From Phymatolithon calcareum (taxonomy: Eukaryota > Rhodophyta > Florideophyceae > Hapalidiales): 64,000 bases of DNA. A model generated the notes under the pieces. The model did no database searches, was not told the origin of the DNA, and was given only the letters and a program-made list of their open reading frames with translations. Below are positions 21,140-30,984 of this stretch, piece by piece. The stretch is taken from assembly GCA_977006965.1 (NCBI GenBank), contig OZ345372.1, positions 1,550,001-1,614,000 of the forward strand, in the 5' to 3' direction. The first letter of the stretch is position 1. The number at the start of each line of letters is the position of its first letter. A program made the position numbers and the translations under genes.

Positions 21140-23641
21140 ATGAGCCAACGGTACATTGAGCGCCTCAGCGGGCTGCTGCGCCTGTCTGTTGACTTGTCTT
21201 CCACGCTGCGGCCGCGGCCATCCGAGGAAGTAGCGGTGGATAAGGGCGTACTTGGGGAGGTTGCTCACGCTGTTCAAGGTTTGACACCAACAGAAGCTGC
21301 CTCGATCATCTCAACCAAGCCGGATTGGACCGCGGAGTGGACTGCCGGGCGTGTCGGAGAGATCGTCGACTATGGCGTGTCCGAAAAGGTGGTACGAGCT
21401 GATGTGTTCGCCTGGGTTGCTGAAAAGGTGAAACCACAAAGCCTGCAATTGCCCATTTTTGAGGCGGATGTCGCCGGTCTGGGAGTTGAACTCGCAGATC
21501 GACTGGTGAAATCACGCACTCGCATGCGTGGGATTCGCTCGCGCTGTGAATTATGTGTTCGGATTGCCGCTGCGGTGGAGGGAAAAGGACGCAAGGTAGC
21601 GCCGGCTGCTCTTGAAAAATTGAAGCTACAGCTCGAAAAGGCAGAGGCTGCTGAGATAAAGAAGGACGAGCGGCGCCGTGCCGCCGAAGAGCGTGCCGCG
21701 GCCGCGGAGCGAGCAAAGTTGCTGAGGGAGAAGAAGCGGGAGGAAAAGGAGGAGAAGAAGAGTGCAAAGGAGTCGTCTGTGAAGAAGAAGAAGCTTGAAA
21801 TGAATAAGACTAAATCGTTCATGATGCGATTCGTCAAGAAGGTGCAGTCCCCGAGTGTTGTACGTAGCTTGAACAGAAACCTTGATGCAGCTGCATCTCC
21901 GGGAAAAAGAGACAATACTGCGGGCGATATCGACATAGTAGCGCAGGGCAGTCGAATGGTTGGAATGGCCGCATTCAAGGACAAAGGTGTGTTGTCGGTG
22001 TCCTTGTGGCTAGTTTTGCAGATCAAATTCGATTATACGGCATGTAGCGTTGACGTGTTGCGCGGACAAGATGATTTTATTTGCAGTGCCAAGAAGGTGC
22101 AGGAGCATCTTGTGCATTGCGGGGAAAGGCGAAAGGAGGCAGAACGCAATCTCGGACGTATTCTTGGACAGTACAGACGGGAACGAGCAATCAACCGCGA
22201 GGATCGCATGCCGCGATTCGCGGCGCGTAGATCGGGGCTGCGGGGAAGAGAGAAATCTGGTCCCATTCAATTGCTGCAGTTTCACGAAAACTATCGTCCA
22301 GCTTTCGTGGGCACCACTTCTCGACGGTCAGGGTCGGTTTCTGGACGACGACCCTTTGCGAAGGATGTGGACATCAACTATGAATATGATAGCGAAGATG
22401 AATGGGAAGAGGAGGCAGAAGATGGAGAAAGTTTATCGGATGTGGAGGTGGAGAAAGAGCGAGCGCACGAGGATGCTGAACTTAGGATGCTGTATGGCAG
22501 CGATGATGAAAGCGACGACGAAGATTTCCTGGATGACGAAAATGCGGAGGATGATGGTGAAGGCGATGACGATGATGAGGCTTCCGATGATCAGTCTACC
22601 AGTCCGTCACGCAAGGATGTTGTAATGGTTGACAACGACAGTGCAAATAGAAACCCCGCTGTGGTGGATGTCGATGCGTGGCAAGCACCTGAAGTTATCG
22701 ATGTGGAAACGTTTCAGCCTTCGAAAAAGCGACCTGCACCAACTTCAAAATCTGACGTGATGTCCAAGAAGAAGCGCCGTCGGAAGCAGGCACTGATGAA
22801 CAGGGCGCAGGTGCAAATTATTGGAATTGACTTTGGGGATAGTGGGAAGCCGTCAATGTTGGACAAATTTGCCGTGCAAGCCCATATCGGTGCTCCGCTC
22901 TTTGAGATTTACGACCCTGTCAAGGAGGAAGACCGACTGAAACAGGCTCTTGCTGCACGACCAGTGCAAGTGGTGCGGCTGGTGAACTCGCGATCGGTGC
23001 TTGACGCTCCGGCTAAGTTCAGTTTAGCAATGCTCATTTTCGGACAGAGTGCCGGAAAGGACCGGCTTGTGCATCAGTTCCTACTGCTCCGCAAGAGCAA
23101 GCAGCAAGAGGTACCGACAATGTCAGAGGTTTACCGCGCCATCGTCGAACTGGCGGTGCGCGAGAAGAGAGGGACCGACACGCGTGCTCATTTCTATTTG
23201 CGAGATCCCGCCCTGGACGCCGCCGTGCGTGAACAGTTGGCGCGAACGGGGCGACCGCAGATTGATTTTGGTCCGATTGCTGCTCCAGTTGTGGCTGCAA
23301 CTGCGAGTGCCGGTGTACATGCGCGGGAAGTCGGCGTATCTGGACCCGGGATTGGAAAACTCTTGCCGGTTTCCGCGTCTGTGCTGCCCAGACCTGCAAA
23401 TAGTGTCGGGAATGCACCTGCCGCTCACCGCTCCCCGTTCGCTGCCTTGCCAGCGGCTGAGCTTAGAAAAATGCCCACTGCAATTCATGCACATAGTGGC
23501 AACATGGCAAGATTTGTATCGAGCGGTGTCTCTGTTTCCACAAAAGGTGCTTCCACTGTGCCTAGTGATCACGATGGTGGATCATCAGTAGAAGAAGCGC
23601 GCATGTCGCAGACCGTAACGGCAAAACGACTGACGGGTTGA
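21140..23641 (+). CDS. CHAF1A: Chromatin assembly factor 1 large subunit (CAF-1 p150/CHAF1A/FAS1)
   Basis: Largest subunit of the histone chaperone CAF-1, which deposits H3-H4 behind replication forks and repair sites through binding PCNA. The single frame gives 833 residues. A Lys/Glu/Arg-rich coiled segment (about residues 165-225) corresponds to the KER region. At about residue 375 comes LLQFHENYRPAFVGTTSR, the hallmark CAF-1 p150 motif, then DINYEYDSEDEWEEE and a long acidic stretch to about residue 487 (the ED region that binds H3-H4). The C-terminal part (about 600-725) fits the DNA-binding winged-helix domain. The ATG at 21140 is the first in frame. Residues about 283-316 are unusually hydrophobic for this family and could be an unspliced in-frame intron, though no convincing splice pair was found. 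Confidence 0.9.
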   Translation: MSQRYIERLSGLLRLSVDLSSTLRPRPSEEVAVDKGVLGEVAHAVQGLTPTEAASIISTKPDWTAEWTAGRVGEIVDYGVSEKVVRADVFAWVAEKVKPQSLQLPIFEADVAGLGVELADRLVKSRTRMRGIRSRCELCVRIAAAVEGKGRKVAPAALEKLKLQLEKAEAAEIKKDERRRAAEERAAAAERAKLLREKKREEKEEKKSAKESSVKKKKLEMNKTKSFMMRFVKKVQSPSVVRSLNRNLDAAASPGKRDNTAGDIDIVAQGSRMVGMAAFKDKGVLSVSLWLVLQIKFDYTACSVDVLRGQDDFICSAKKVQEHLVHCGERRKEAERNLGRILGQYRRERAINREDRMPRFAARRSGLRGREKSGPIQLLQFHENYRPAFVGTTSRRSGSVSGRRPFAKDVDINYEYDSEDEWEEEAEDGESLSDVEVEKERAHEDAELRMLYGSDDESDDEDFLDDENAEDDGEGDDDDEASDDQSTSPSRKDVVMVDNDSANRNPAVVDVDAWQAPEVIDVETFQPSKKRPAPTSKSDVMSKKKRRRKQALMNRAQVQIIGIDFGDSGKPSMLDKFAVQAHIGAPLFEIYDPVKEEDRLKQALAARPVQVVRLVNSRSVLDAPAKFSLAMLIFGQSAGKDRLVHQFLLLRKSKQQEVPTMSEVYRAIVELAVREKRGTDTRAHFYLRDPALDAAVREQLARTGRPQIDFGPIAAPVVAATASAGVHAREVGVSGPGIGKLLPVSASVLPRPANSVGNAPAAHRSPFAALPAAELRKMPTAIHAHSGNMARFVSSGVSVSTKGASTVPSDHDGGSSVEEARMSQTVTAKRLTG

Positions 23642-25899
23642 CTTACTATCCGTCCTTGATGCCGGCGTAGACTACTCTTGTGGTTTTGCTAAGAAAGGTA
23701 AAAACAGGGCAGTTGGAATTTGAGTACATAGCGATAGCGATGTACAGGCCTTTCACTGGACGATGCGGTCAAGGTGAGAAGAGAAATTCTGGATAGGCCA
23801 GGATACGGAAAATCTTGAAATAAGAGGACGTGCAATGCATTGTCTTTCCTACTTGGTTCACAGGCGACTCAATCTTCTTTACAACCGTCGGTGGGTTAAT
23901 GCCATCGCGACCTCCGGAATTCGTAATGTTGGAACTTCAAAAAACGAGTCGTATGCAGCCTCAATGTGCTCCTATTAGAGAAGTTATAGTAAGCAAAACC
24001 ATCGACAAGTTGCCATGAAATAGGTTCGTACGTAGTCCACAGCTCAAAACAAATATCCAAAATTTTCAAAGGTCAAGGACTTGGAAACATACACGTACTT
24101 GCATCGAACAAAGGGTACCAGTGTCTCATCTCCTTTTTCATGGATGCGATCCTTAATGTCATAATGGTTCAAATACACTCAAAGGACGCTCCCACTACCG
24201 CAATTCTTCCAATACTTCCGAAGTCGCATCTTCATCCGCGGATTGATTTTGCAGAAACTGGACATCTGCCGCACGTGCATCTAAGTAGCGTAGCATCCGG
24301 CGGGGTTGCTTTTGCACTACTGCGGGACTTGTATCCTCGCATACAGATGACGACTCAAGTCCAGCAAACCATGATGATGGCGAATCCAATCAGAAGCATG
24401 TCCATCCTACGCATGATCAGCAGCGCACTTTACGAGATATTCCACATATCTTTCGAACGCATAACCTGAGGCTTCAGATCGACTACTTTGCACCGTTACT
24501 TTCTGGTGCGTCCGCCCACTCTTAGTGAGACAGCCGTCCGTCAATGACAACGTGCCAATGAGCTCCACGCCTTGTTCGGAGGCATGGAACAGACCGAAGC
24601 CTTATGGCACACGGCTCTTGAAGTATTTCGTCGTCCCTTCACTGCCTTGAAGGTCTACTCGGTCTATAACTGATAACACGCACCGGGTGCCAAATTTGCG
24701 ACAAGTCGGATTGCTTCGGCGGTGCATCGTCAAAAGCAAAGAGCCTGCTGTTGACCAAGGACCAAAAACCCACACATATATTCCAGAGCGGTCAGAAAGA
24801 ATCCATGTAACTGTCGGTGACGATTGCTGACGACGTGGTTTTCATGAAATAGTTACTGGAGTTGCATGGGCGGCATTGTATTGCACTGTCACAGAGAAGG
24901 TAAAGTTTACGCTTAATCTTACAAACACCATAAATGAACACTGTTTTTGCATTGGAGCGTGCGCCCCCTCAACGGCACCGGACTCTCTTTTACAGTATCT
25001 GGATCGTTGCCAGTCGCACTTCACGGCGTACTGATCTTTCGAACCGGCAGTCGAAAAGAGCGACGTGTACCTTATTTTTCGATCTCGAGTTTCGTCCTGC
25101 TGTCGTTTTTGACTATGTGCTCGATTTTTTGTAAAAAATATGAAAAACCCTAGACATGCTTGTTGCTAATTTTGATTCGCCGTTGCGAAAATACCTTGTT
25201 ACCTTTAATGAATTCAAGGCATTTACAAATTTTGATCCTATTTGTCAAATGTTCTCCATCTATTGGCCAAACGCGTGCAATTCTATGCATTCAGTACAGT
25301 TTCTAGCAGACCAGCCAATTATATCGATGACTTTACACCTTCTGTCAATTGTTCTCTGAAAAGTGACCAATAGTATGTTTTCATCTTCATTTTTGAGGTC
25401 CCTAATCATCAAAAACCGCAACGCTGTCTGCGCAATATCATACGGAGGTACAGCTGTAGATAGGGCAGAGAGGGGACAAATTGCTATTTTTGAGATTATT
25501 TTTCCACAATGAAGTTGTAAGTCCGAACTCGCACACGGCAAAATTTGGCGACTTTTGGGGACGGAAAGCAGGGCAGATCAACAGTTTTGTCCCGCACAAC
25601 GTTGACGAACAACGCTACCTACCACTCCATCTTGTGGTCGTCTTAGAGACCAGAATCCTTTCAGCAGTATCTTCGCGCTCCGCGCGCTCTCGCGCTCTTG
25701 TGTGTGCTGTAGGTACCTCTCGACTGTGAGTCATCAGTCGATTGCAAAGGTCCACCCACATTGCTGAGTCACCGTGTCAACGTCAAGACGTTTTTTCCGC
25801 TCTCCCGAATCTCGCTCACCTCCGGCGGTTTTGTACTGTCGCTGACCGCCGCAGTGACCGCACCGACATAGCACCGGTTTTGCCGCGACATCCCTGATC
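23642..25899. other. Spacer without a recognised gene
   Basis: About 2.3 kb between the CAF-1 gene and the next frame. A minus-strand frame near 24195-24389 (ending SADEDATSEVLEELR) and peptide-like sequence just upstream (YAFERYVEYLVKCAADH) look protein-like but are broken by stops, so decayed transposon sequence is likely. The last 200 bp before 25900 are pyrimidine-rich and probably hold the promoter and 5' leader of the next gene. Confidence 0.45.
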
Positions 25900-26850
25900 A
25901 TGGCAAACCAGTACGGGAACCCGTCGCAGCTACTGCCCGATAGCATGGACCCACTTTCTACGAGCACCCTTCCCTACTCTTCTGACCCTCATTACAACCC
26001 GTACTGGGACATGGGCCTTCTCCCGGAGATTGACAATCATGTGCAACCGAAATACCAGGAGCAGCCTTTGGAACCAATCTATCAGGGGCAGATTCTTTTA
26101 CCTAACAGGCATGATTTCCCCGATTTGGAGTTCCTTACTCCGAATCAGCCCGGACTAGGAGCTCCGAACAAGGCCCTTCCGGAAATGAACCTGCCGCCCC
26201 CGATCGTGGGCAACCAATATGTTACCTCGGCTACAACCCGGTGTGCCCCACTTCCGCATACACCGGTGACTCCCCAATCTCTTCGGGATCCTGTCGTAGC
26301 TCCTCCAGCGCTTCGCGATCTTCCGGCTGCACGTTGTGCAGCAACAAAGTCTGCGTCGTCATCTGCCTCTGGAAAGGTGAAAAAGCCCGCGGCTCGCACA
26401 CGCCGCACGGCCAGTCCTACGAAAACGTCACCGAAAGATATTCCCACAAAACTCGGAGAATTCGAAATCTCCCCGGAGTTGAAGTGTGATCTTGCCGGGG
26501 GTCCAGTACAGCGTGGTCGTCGTAAAGCTCGTCACACTGAAAGTGAAACAGACGATCTTATCGATCGTCTTTATAAAGAGGCCGACGAACACGCAGTGCG
26601 TCGAAAAATGGAGGTTCGAGTGTTTCTTAAAGATGAACTCGATGCCGTGAAAAAGGATTTGGACTCTCGTGATCGCGTCCTCCTTCGCAGTCGTCGTGAG
26701 GCCAAGGTATCGCGTGTGAAGAACGAAGAGTTTAGCAGGGCTCTTAAGGGTATAATTCGTTACCTGATCATGTACACCGACACTCGTCGTCCAGATCCTT
26801 GTCATTGCCGTAACAAGCAGTGTGGGAAACGCCCGGCGCCGTCAAACTAA
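25900..26850 (+). CDS. Unrecognised 316-residue protein with basic helical C-terminal half
   Basis: A clean ATG-started frame of 316 residues. The N-terminal 140 residues are Pro, Tyr, Leu and Gln rich and look disordered, like a transactivation region; residues 150-190 are Ser/Thr/Lys/Pro rich; a basic cluster (RGRRKARH, about 205) precedes a long predicted helix to about 290 containing RSRREAKVSRVKNEEFSRAL. That stretch recalls a bZIP basic region but lacks the invariant Asn and a regular leucine heptad, so bZIP is not established. The tail contains CHCRNKQC, a small cysteine cluster. A nuclear regulatory protein is a reasonable guess. There is no recognised neighbour to suggest a pathway. 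Confidence 0.6.
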   Translation: MANQYGNPSQLLPDSMDPLSTSTLPYSSDPHYNPYWDMGLLPEIDNHVQPKYQEQPLEPIYQGQILLPNRHDFPDLEFLTPNQPGLGAPNKALPEMNLPPPIVGNQYVTSATTRCAPLPHTPVTPQSLRDPVVAPPALRDLPAARCAATKSASSSASGKVKKPAARTRRTASPTKTSPKDIPTKLGEFEISPELKCDLAGGPVQRGRRKARHTESETDDLIDRLYKEADEHAVRRKMEVRVFLKDELDAVKKDLDSRDRVLLRSRREAKVSRVKNEEFSRALKGIIRYLIMYTDTRRPDPCHCRNKQCGKRPAPSN

Positions 26851-28204
26851 AATGAACGACTAGTCTCGTATGAGAGATAGTGAGTTTGTGGCAGTTAGAT
26901 ATATCCGTTTTCTTCTCGTGTACCGAAAGAGCACGTTTTGTGATAGACGGATGCTTTTCCCGCTCATGCGTATTCGTCGGGAAATTGTATATTAGGACTT
27001 GTTTGAATATACGCATGTGGGGATATCCCAATCGGTGAGAAGTGAGGAGCAGCCGACTATCTTGCAAGTTGTAGATAGTAAATAATGTGCCCTGGTCTAG
27101 AGTCGCGAGATAATGTGCTGCAATTCCCAGTCCATTCAATGCGTCTTGTCTTGTTTTCTTCGAGAAGTTCTCCTTGGCTAGGTGTGCTGCTCGATCTACG
27201 AAAATAAATGGAATAGTTTGTCCAATATCCCGCATCAGATTCGCCCCCTGGATGCCAAGCCTTGGTGGTGCACAACTCGCTGGTACATTGAAGTTTCATC
27301 CAGGCTCCAAAACCACTGGTATCAGATACAAAACTTGTCCCATTTCCGGAATCACGACATGCACGTTGGCATGCAAGGAACTTCTGAGCAAGGCCGTAGA
27401 TCACTTTCCCCAGTCTGCTTGTTCAAGAGGAACAGTTCTGCAGAGGTAAACGTGTAGATTTCGAACCATGAATTCAAATGACTTGTGCTCATCAGCGCGG
27501 GAGACCTTGACCTGAAGGATAGCCCAATCCCGTAAGTCCCTCCTTGTTCATCATCTTCGGCTTGAGGTGGCCCAAAAAGGTAAGGTTCCGCTCGACTGTT
27601 CCCTAACACGGCTACAGCATTTTCACTGTAGGGACGAGATGGTGAGTGGGTAGATGTGTGGCGAGGAGCTACAGTAGAGGGTTGCACAATGCCTAAGTAC
27701 AGTATTGCAGTGTTTGCGTTTTAAAGTTACGTTACAAACAGAGCAACGTGTACATATGATACAATTCGCATTTCGTTTCATCGACTGTACTTCGTGTAGG
27801 CCTGGCGAATCGAAACGTGCTTCTCTTTTCTCTGTTTTCGTTATGTACACCACCACCAACTTTCCTCAGCATACTTGTAATGTTCGGTTTGAAAATGGAG
27901 TTGCCAGCGTGGGCGCACGCTACAATACATCAGAGTTGAGTAGAAAGGCAGCATTGCCTGAGTCTGCAGTGGAGCATGATGTCCAGAACCAAATATTCTC
28001 AGTTTAATATGATTTAGGTTGTAATTTTTAGCTTTCCAAGCGCGGTGTACGAGAAATACAAAGACATGCAGCAGTCTACACCTCTCTCGAGGTTTTCCCT
28101 TAACTTTTCTTCCTTCTTCGCACTCATTCTCAGACACCTACGAGACAAGCAAAACACGAGAGAAAAAGGAAAAACGAACTACTGTACACGTATACGAAAA
28201 CATC
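26851..28204. other. Spacer with retrotransposon relic
   Basis: No host gene recognised. The first half carries a degraded copia-type fragment on the minus strand (separate entry), and minus-strand frames to about 27690 may be further frameshifted parts of the same polyprotein. The second half shows nothing recognisable. Confidence 0.5.
26990..27235 (-). pseudogene. Ty1/copia retrotransposon RNase H fragment
   Basis: The minus-strand peptide beginning LMRDIGQTIPFIFVDRAAHL and continuing KKTRQDALNGLGIAAHYLAT follows the layout of the C-terminal copia RNase H, where the family has L-DIG, an I-DNQAAI motif, a K-RTKHIDI-HHYVR motif and then a TKPL block. Here DNQAAI has become DRAAHL and the HIDI block is eroded, so catalysis is lost. 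No long terminal repeats were seen nearby. The assignment is by pattern memory and should be checked by profile search. Confidence 0.5.
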
Positions 28205-28960
28205 TTAGATGTAAATCACATTAGGGTTAATCCTCTTCCTGGCGTCCAGACCGTCCACATCAATAACATCCTCCTCCTCCGCGTTATCTGCCTGTGCCAC
28301 ACCTCCAATACTATACCCGGTACGCTCTTTAAGATCCGCCTCGACCCTATTATCCGTCTCATCCGGCTCCGGCAGCCCAGCTTCAGCGAGCAATTCTCTG
28401 GGGATAGGATCACCAGGAAATAGTGCCGCGGAAAGGTCACGAAACTTAAACGCCTTATGGTAATACATCCGATCACAAAAGTAAAGTCCTCCCCACGGGC
28501 CACGAGCACGCGTGACTCTGCGTTTCACTTTGGCAAAGTTCTGCCAGCTGAGGATGGTACATTTACGAGAAATGACCTCGACAAGATTGGAATCACGATT
28601 ATCCGAACAGATCATTTCATGCTGCTCATTCCTTGACGGCCTCATCTCCTCACCGCGATTATTCTGATACTCGCGCACATCCTCCGGCGCCCAGAACCAC
28701 CGGCCCTTGAACATGGGCACATCGCGCGTTGGACAGCGGTACAGCGCTTCGATTACAGCCACCCACTCCTTGCCGCCGCCGGTGTGGAGCGCGACGTGCT
28801 CGCCGATGTGGAAGCGCTCGTTCATGTAGTCCACGGCGTCGTAAACCTGACATTTGTCGCGCGGCGACCAACGACCAGGCGGAACGAGGACGGGGTCCTT
28901 TTCGAGGTACTCCTCGTCGAGCTCGCCAGGGGAGGCCTTCGACGTCTTCGGTTTGGGCAT
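28205..28960 (-). CDS. BAH-domain protein
   Basis: A 251-residue single-exon protein starting at the ATG at 28958-28960. Residues about 50-145 form a bromo-adjacent homology domain: FHIGEHVALHTGGGKEWVAV opens it, then FKGRWFWAPEDV (the conserved W-x-W/F-x-P-E-D core), then RNEQHEMICS, NLVEVISRKCTIL. BAH domains read nucleosomes or modified histone tails and bridge silencing and replication factors. There is no second domain such as a PHD or bromodomain in the remainder, which ends in an acidic, then basic tail (EEEDVIDVD, DARKRINPN). The role is probably chromatin-linked in the nucleus, but the specific complex cannot be told from sequence. The frame is intact. Confidence 0.8.
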   Translation of the reverse strand: MPKPKTSKASPGELDEEYLEKDPVLVPPGRWSPRDKCQVYDAVDYMNERFHIGEHVALHTGGGKEWVAVIEALYRCPTRDVPMFKGRWFWAPEDVREYQNNRGEEMRPSRNEQHEMICSDNRDSNLVEVISRKCTILSWQNFAKVKRRVTRARGPWGGLYFCDRMYYHKAFKFRDLSAALFPGDPIPRELLAEAGLPEPDETDNRVEADLKERTGYSIGGVAQADNAEEEDVIDVDGLDARKRINPNVIYI

Positions 28961-30984
28961 GGCGGTGCACAGTCAGCAGCAGCGTGCTCGAAGCGTTGGT
29001 GATAGTTCTAGACGCAAATTGCGGAGATGGGTTGGAAAGCGAGGCCGATTCCAATTCAAGGCGAATGTGCGTGTATCCAATGTAAAAGCAAGCGTGGACG
29101 AAGGCGTGAGCCGGAAGTATGCAAAAGTAACCCGTGGGGCAAAATGAACGTGTAGGAATGAAATGGTGTGGTTGCGATAATTTCGCGGATGTTTTCGATT
29201 CGCACCGCCGAAATCACACTGATAAATACACAGCTGTGGTTAGCCCGCTGTGCGAGCGAGCGATTTGTGCCTGGCGATGGAATGGGGGGATTGACGTGGT
29301 CGGTGGAAGCGCAATGCGCGCACCGTCTGTTTCGCTGGCAGGCTTGATTTGTGCATGCACAGATGCAAGTTGGGAATTGATGGGAGGGAGGGAGGCCCAG
29401 GTTAGGGAATTTTAGGACTGTTTTTCGTGTGATATTTTTTGCCCGAAATAGGCGGCCTTTCAACACAAAACCGACAGTGACCTCGTGTGGGCCACGGATG
29501 AGCAGCGAACCAGGAGATTACTTAATCCACTGAGTGAACTACATCAAGCGGGGCTGCCTCCCTGGCGTTGACGCTAGGTAGTAGCGCTACAATTAAGGCG
29601 GACTATTGTACATTGTTTAACTGCTTTGTAACTGCTCCGTAGAATGGAAAGCATGAGGGACGACAAATATACAGTTGCCCACCAACGTGCGCGTCGAGAG
29701 TTGTCACTTTGGCGGTGACGTAAGGTATTTCGCAACTACGCTTAAGACACGCTACATCGCATTTGCGCGATCATGCTATGTTTGAGAGTTAGTTCCTCGG
29801 AATGAAGTGCGTTATAGCACGACGAATACACATTTCCTCAACAAGGCGGGTTATCAAGCCGCTCTGCCCGCCCGTATGCTTTCCTCGTCATCAGAACTTG
29901 ATACTCTCGACTAATTCAACGCTTATGGGCGACCTATACCTCGAATGGAACACACGATCATGAGAACATGCTGCCGCATCATCGCGCCGGCATCATCGCA
30001 GATCGCGCAGACCCACCCAGGAGTTGGTTTTCCTCCACGTTTGGCGGCCACTTCGTGACCTTCTTCCAACAACGAAAACGCGACATCTTCTCTGCTCTGC
30101 ATTGCCCGGACGGCCGTTTGCGCTAAGTAGGGTCCGGCGCGGCGTTATGATTCTCAAATTACGAGCCTTCATTGCATTATATGTTTGCATATCGAATTAT
30201 TTATCACACGAAATTAATTACTTCTGTAATGCACCATGAAAGCCCCGACGTCGACGATTGCACTCGGCCGGCCTTCAAAAGCCAGAATTGGTCATCGCCT
30301 GCCTCTACATCAAAAAAACCATCTGCTCTCAGCCATGTCTTCACCCAGCAATATCTCTACCCAAGAACGACGCACAAATGCTACGGCTTTTTCGGCAACA
30401 TCGCTGCACAAGGCGAAGTCTTTGCGCGTTGCGTCTTGCGAAGGATATGGAGGCGTGATGGATTGAGGCTAGATCGTGCGTTGACGATGGTTGTTGAGAT
30501 CGCAGTGATGAAAGAGTTTTTAAGTAATCTTGGCGGATTCTTCCTATAGTCGGTTTACCGACAAGAGGACATCAATCTCATGTGGTCATGCACAACCAAA
30601 CTGAGCGATCTCACAACCATCAAGTCACGTGCATCTCGCGTCGAGTACGGTAGCTCCTGGACACAATTTTGTAGACATGCCTCTTTTCCTAATGCCATGC
30701 GACTGTTTAGGATTTTTTTGCGTTGCACGTGACCTGCTCTTCTTACGCATTTTATTACCGACTGCCGGTGCCAGACATATCCATGTTTTCGTACCGATGG
30801 CGAAATGGATGCGGAGCAAGCGTGAGCCAATTTGAGTCGGCATTGTCCTGACTTTCCGCTCCATACATGACCGCAATATAGTATCAATGCAATCTCTCGG
30901 TTCTGTAGTTTCCGGCATATGAGTGACTTTAATAATGATCCCGTTGCCGAGGTGCAATAGCCTCTGCCTTCCATTCCCTCTTCA
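28961..30984. other. Spacer without a recognised gene
   Basis: Two kilobases between the BAH gene's start and the hydrolase gene's stop. Apart from the dispersed repeat at about 30420-30510, nothing recognisable was found. The 300 bp next to 28960 presumably contain the BAH gene's promoter. Confidence 0.5.
30420..30510 (-). repeat. Dispersed repeat, copy 2
   Basis: The reverse complement of this segment matches 20676-20768, sharing CAACCATCGTCAA, CATCACGCCTCCATATCCTT and GACGCAA. The two copies are about 9.7 kb apart in opposite orientation. Confidence 0.7.

Noticed and set aside
21370-22026. Minus-strand 218-codon frame rich in Ser and Phe
   Set aside because: It is antisense to the Lys/Glu-rich region of the CAF-1 gene; the plus strand carries the family motifs.
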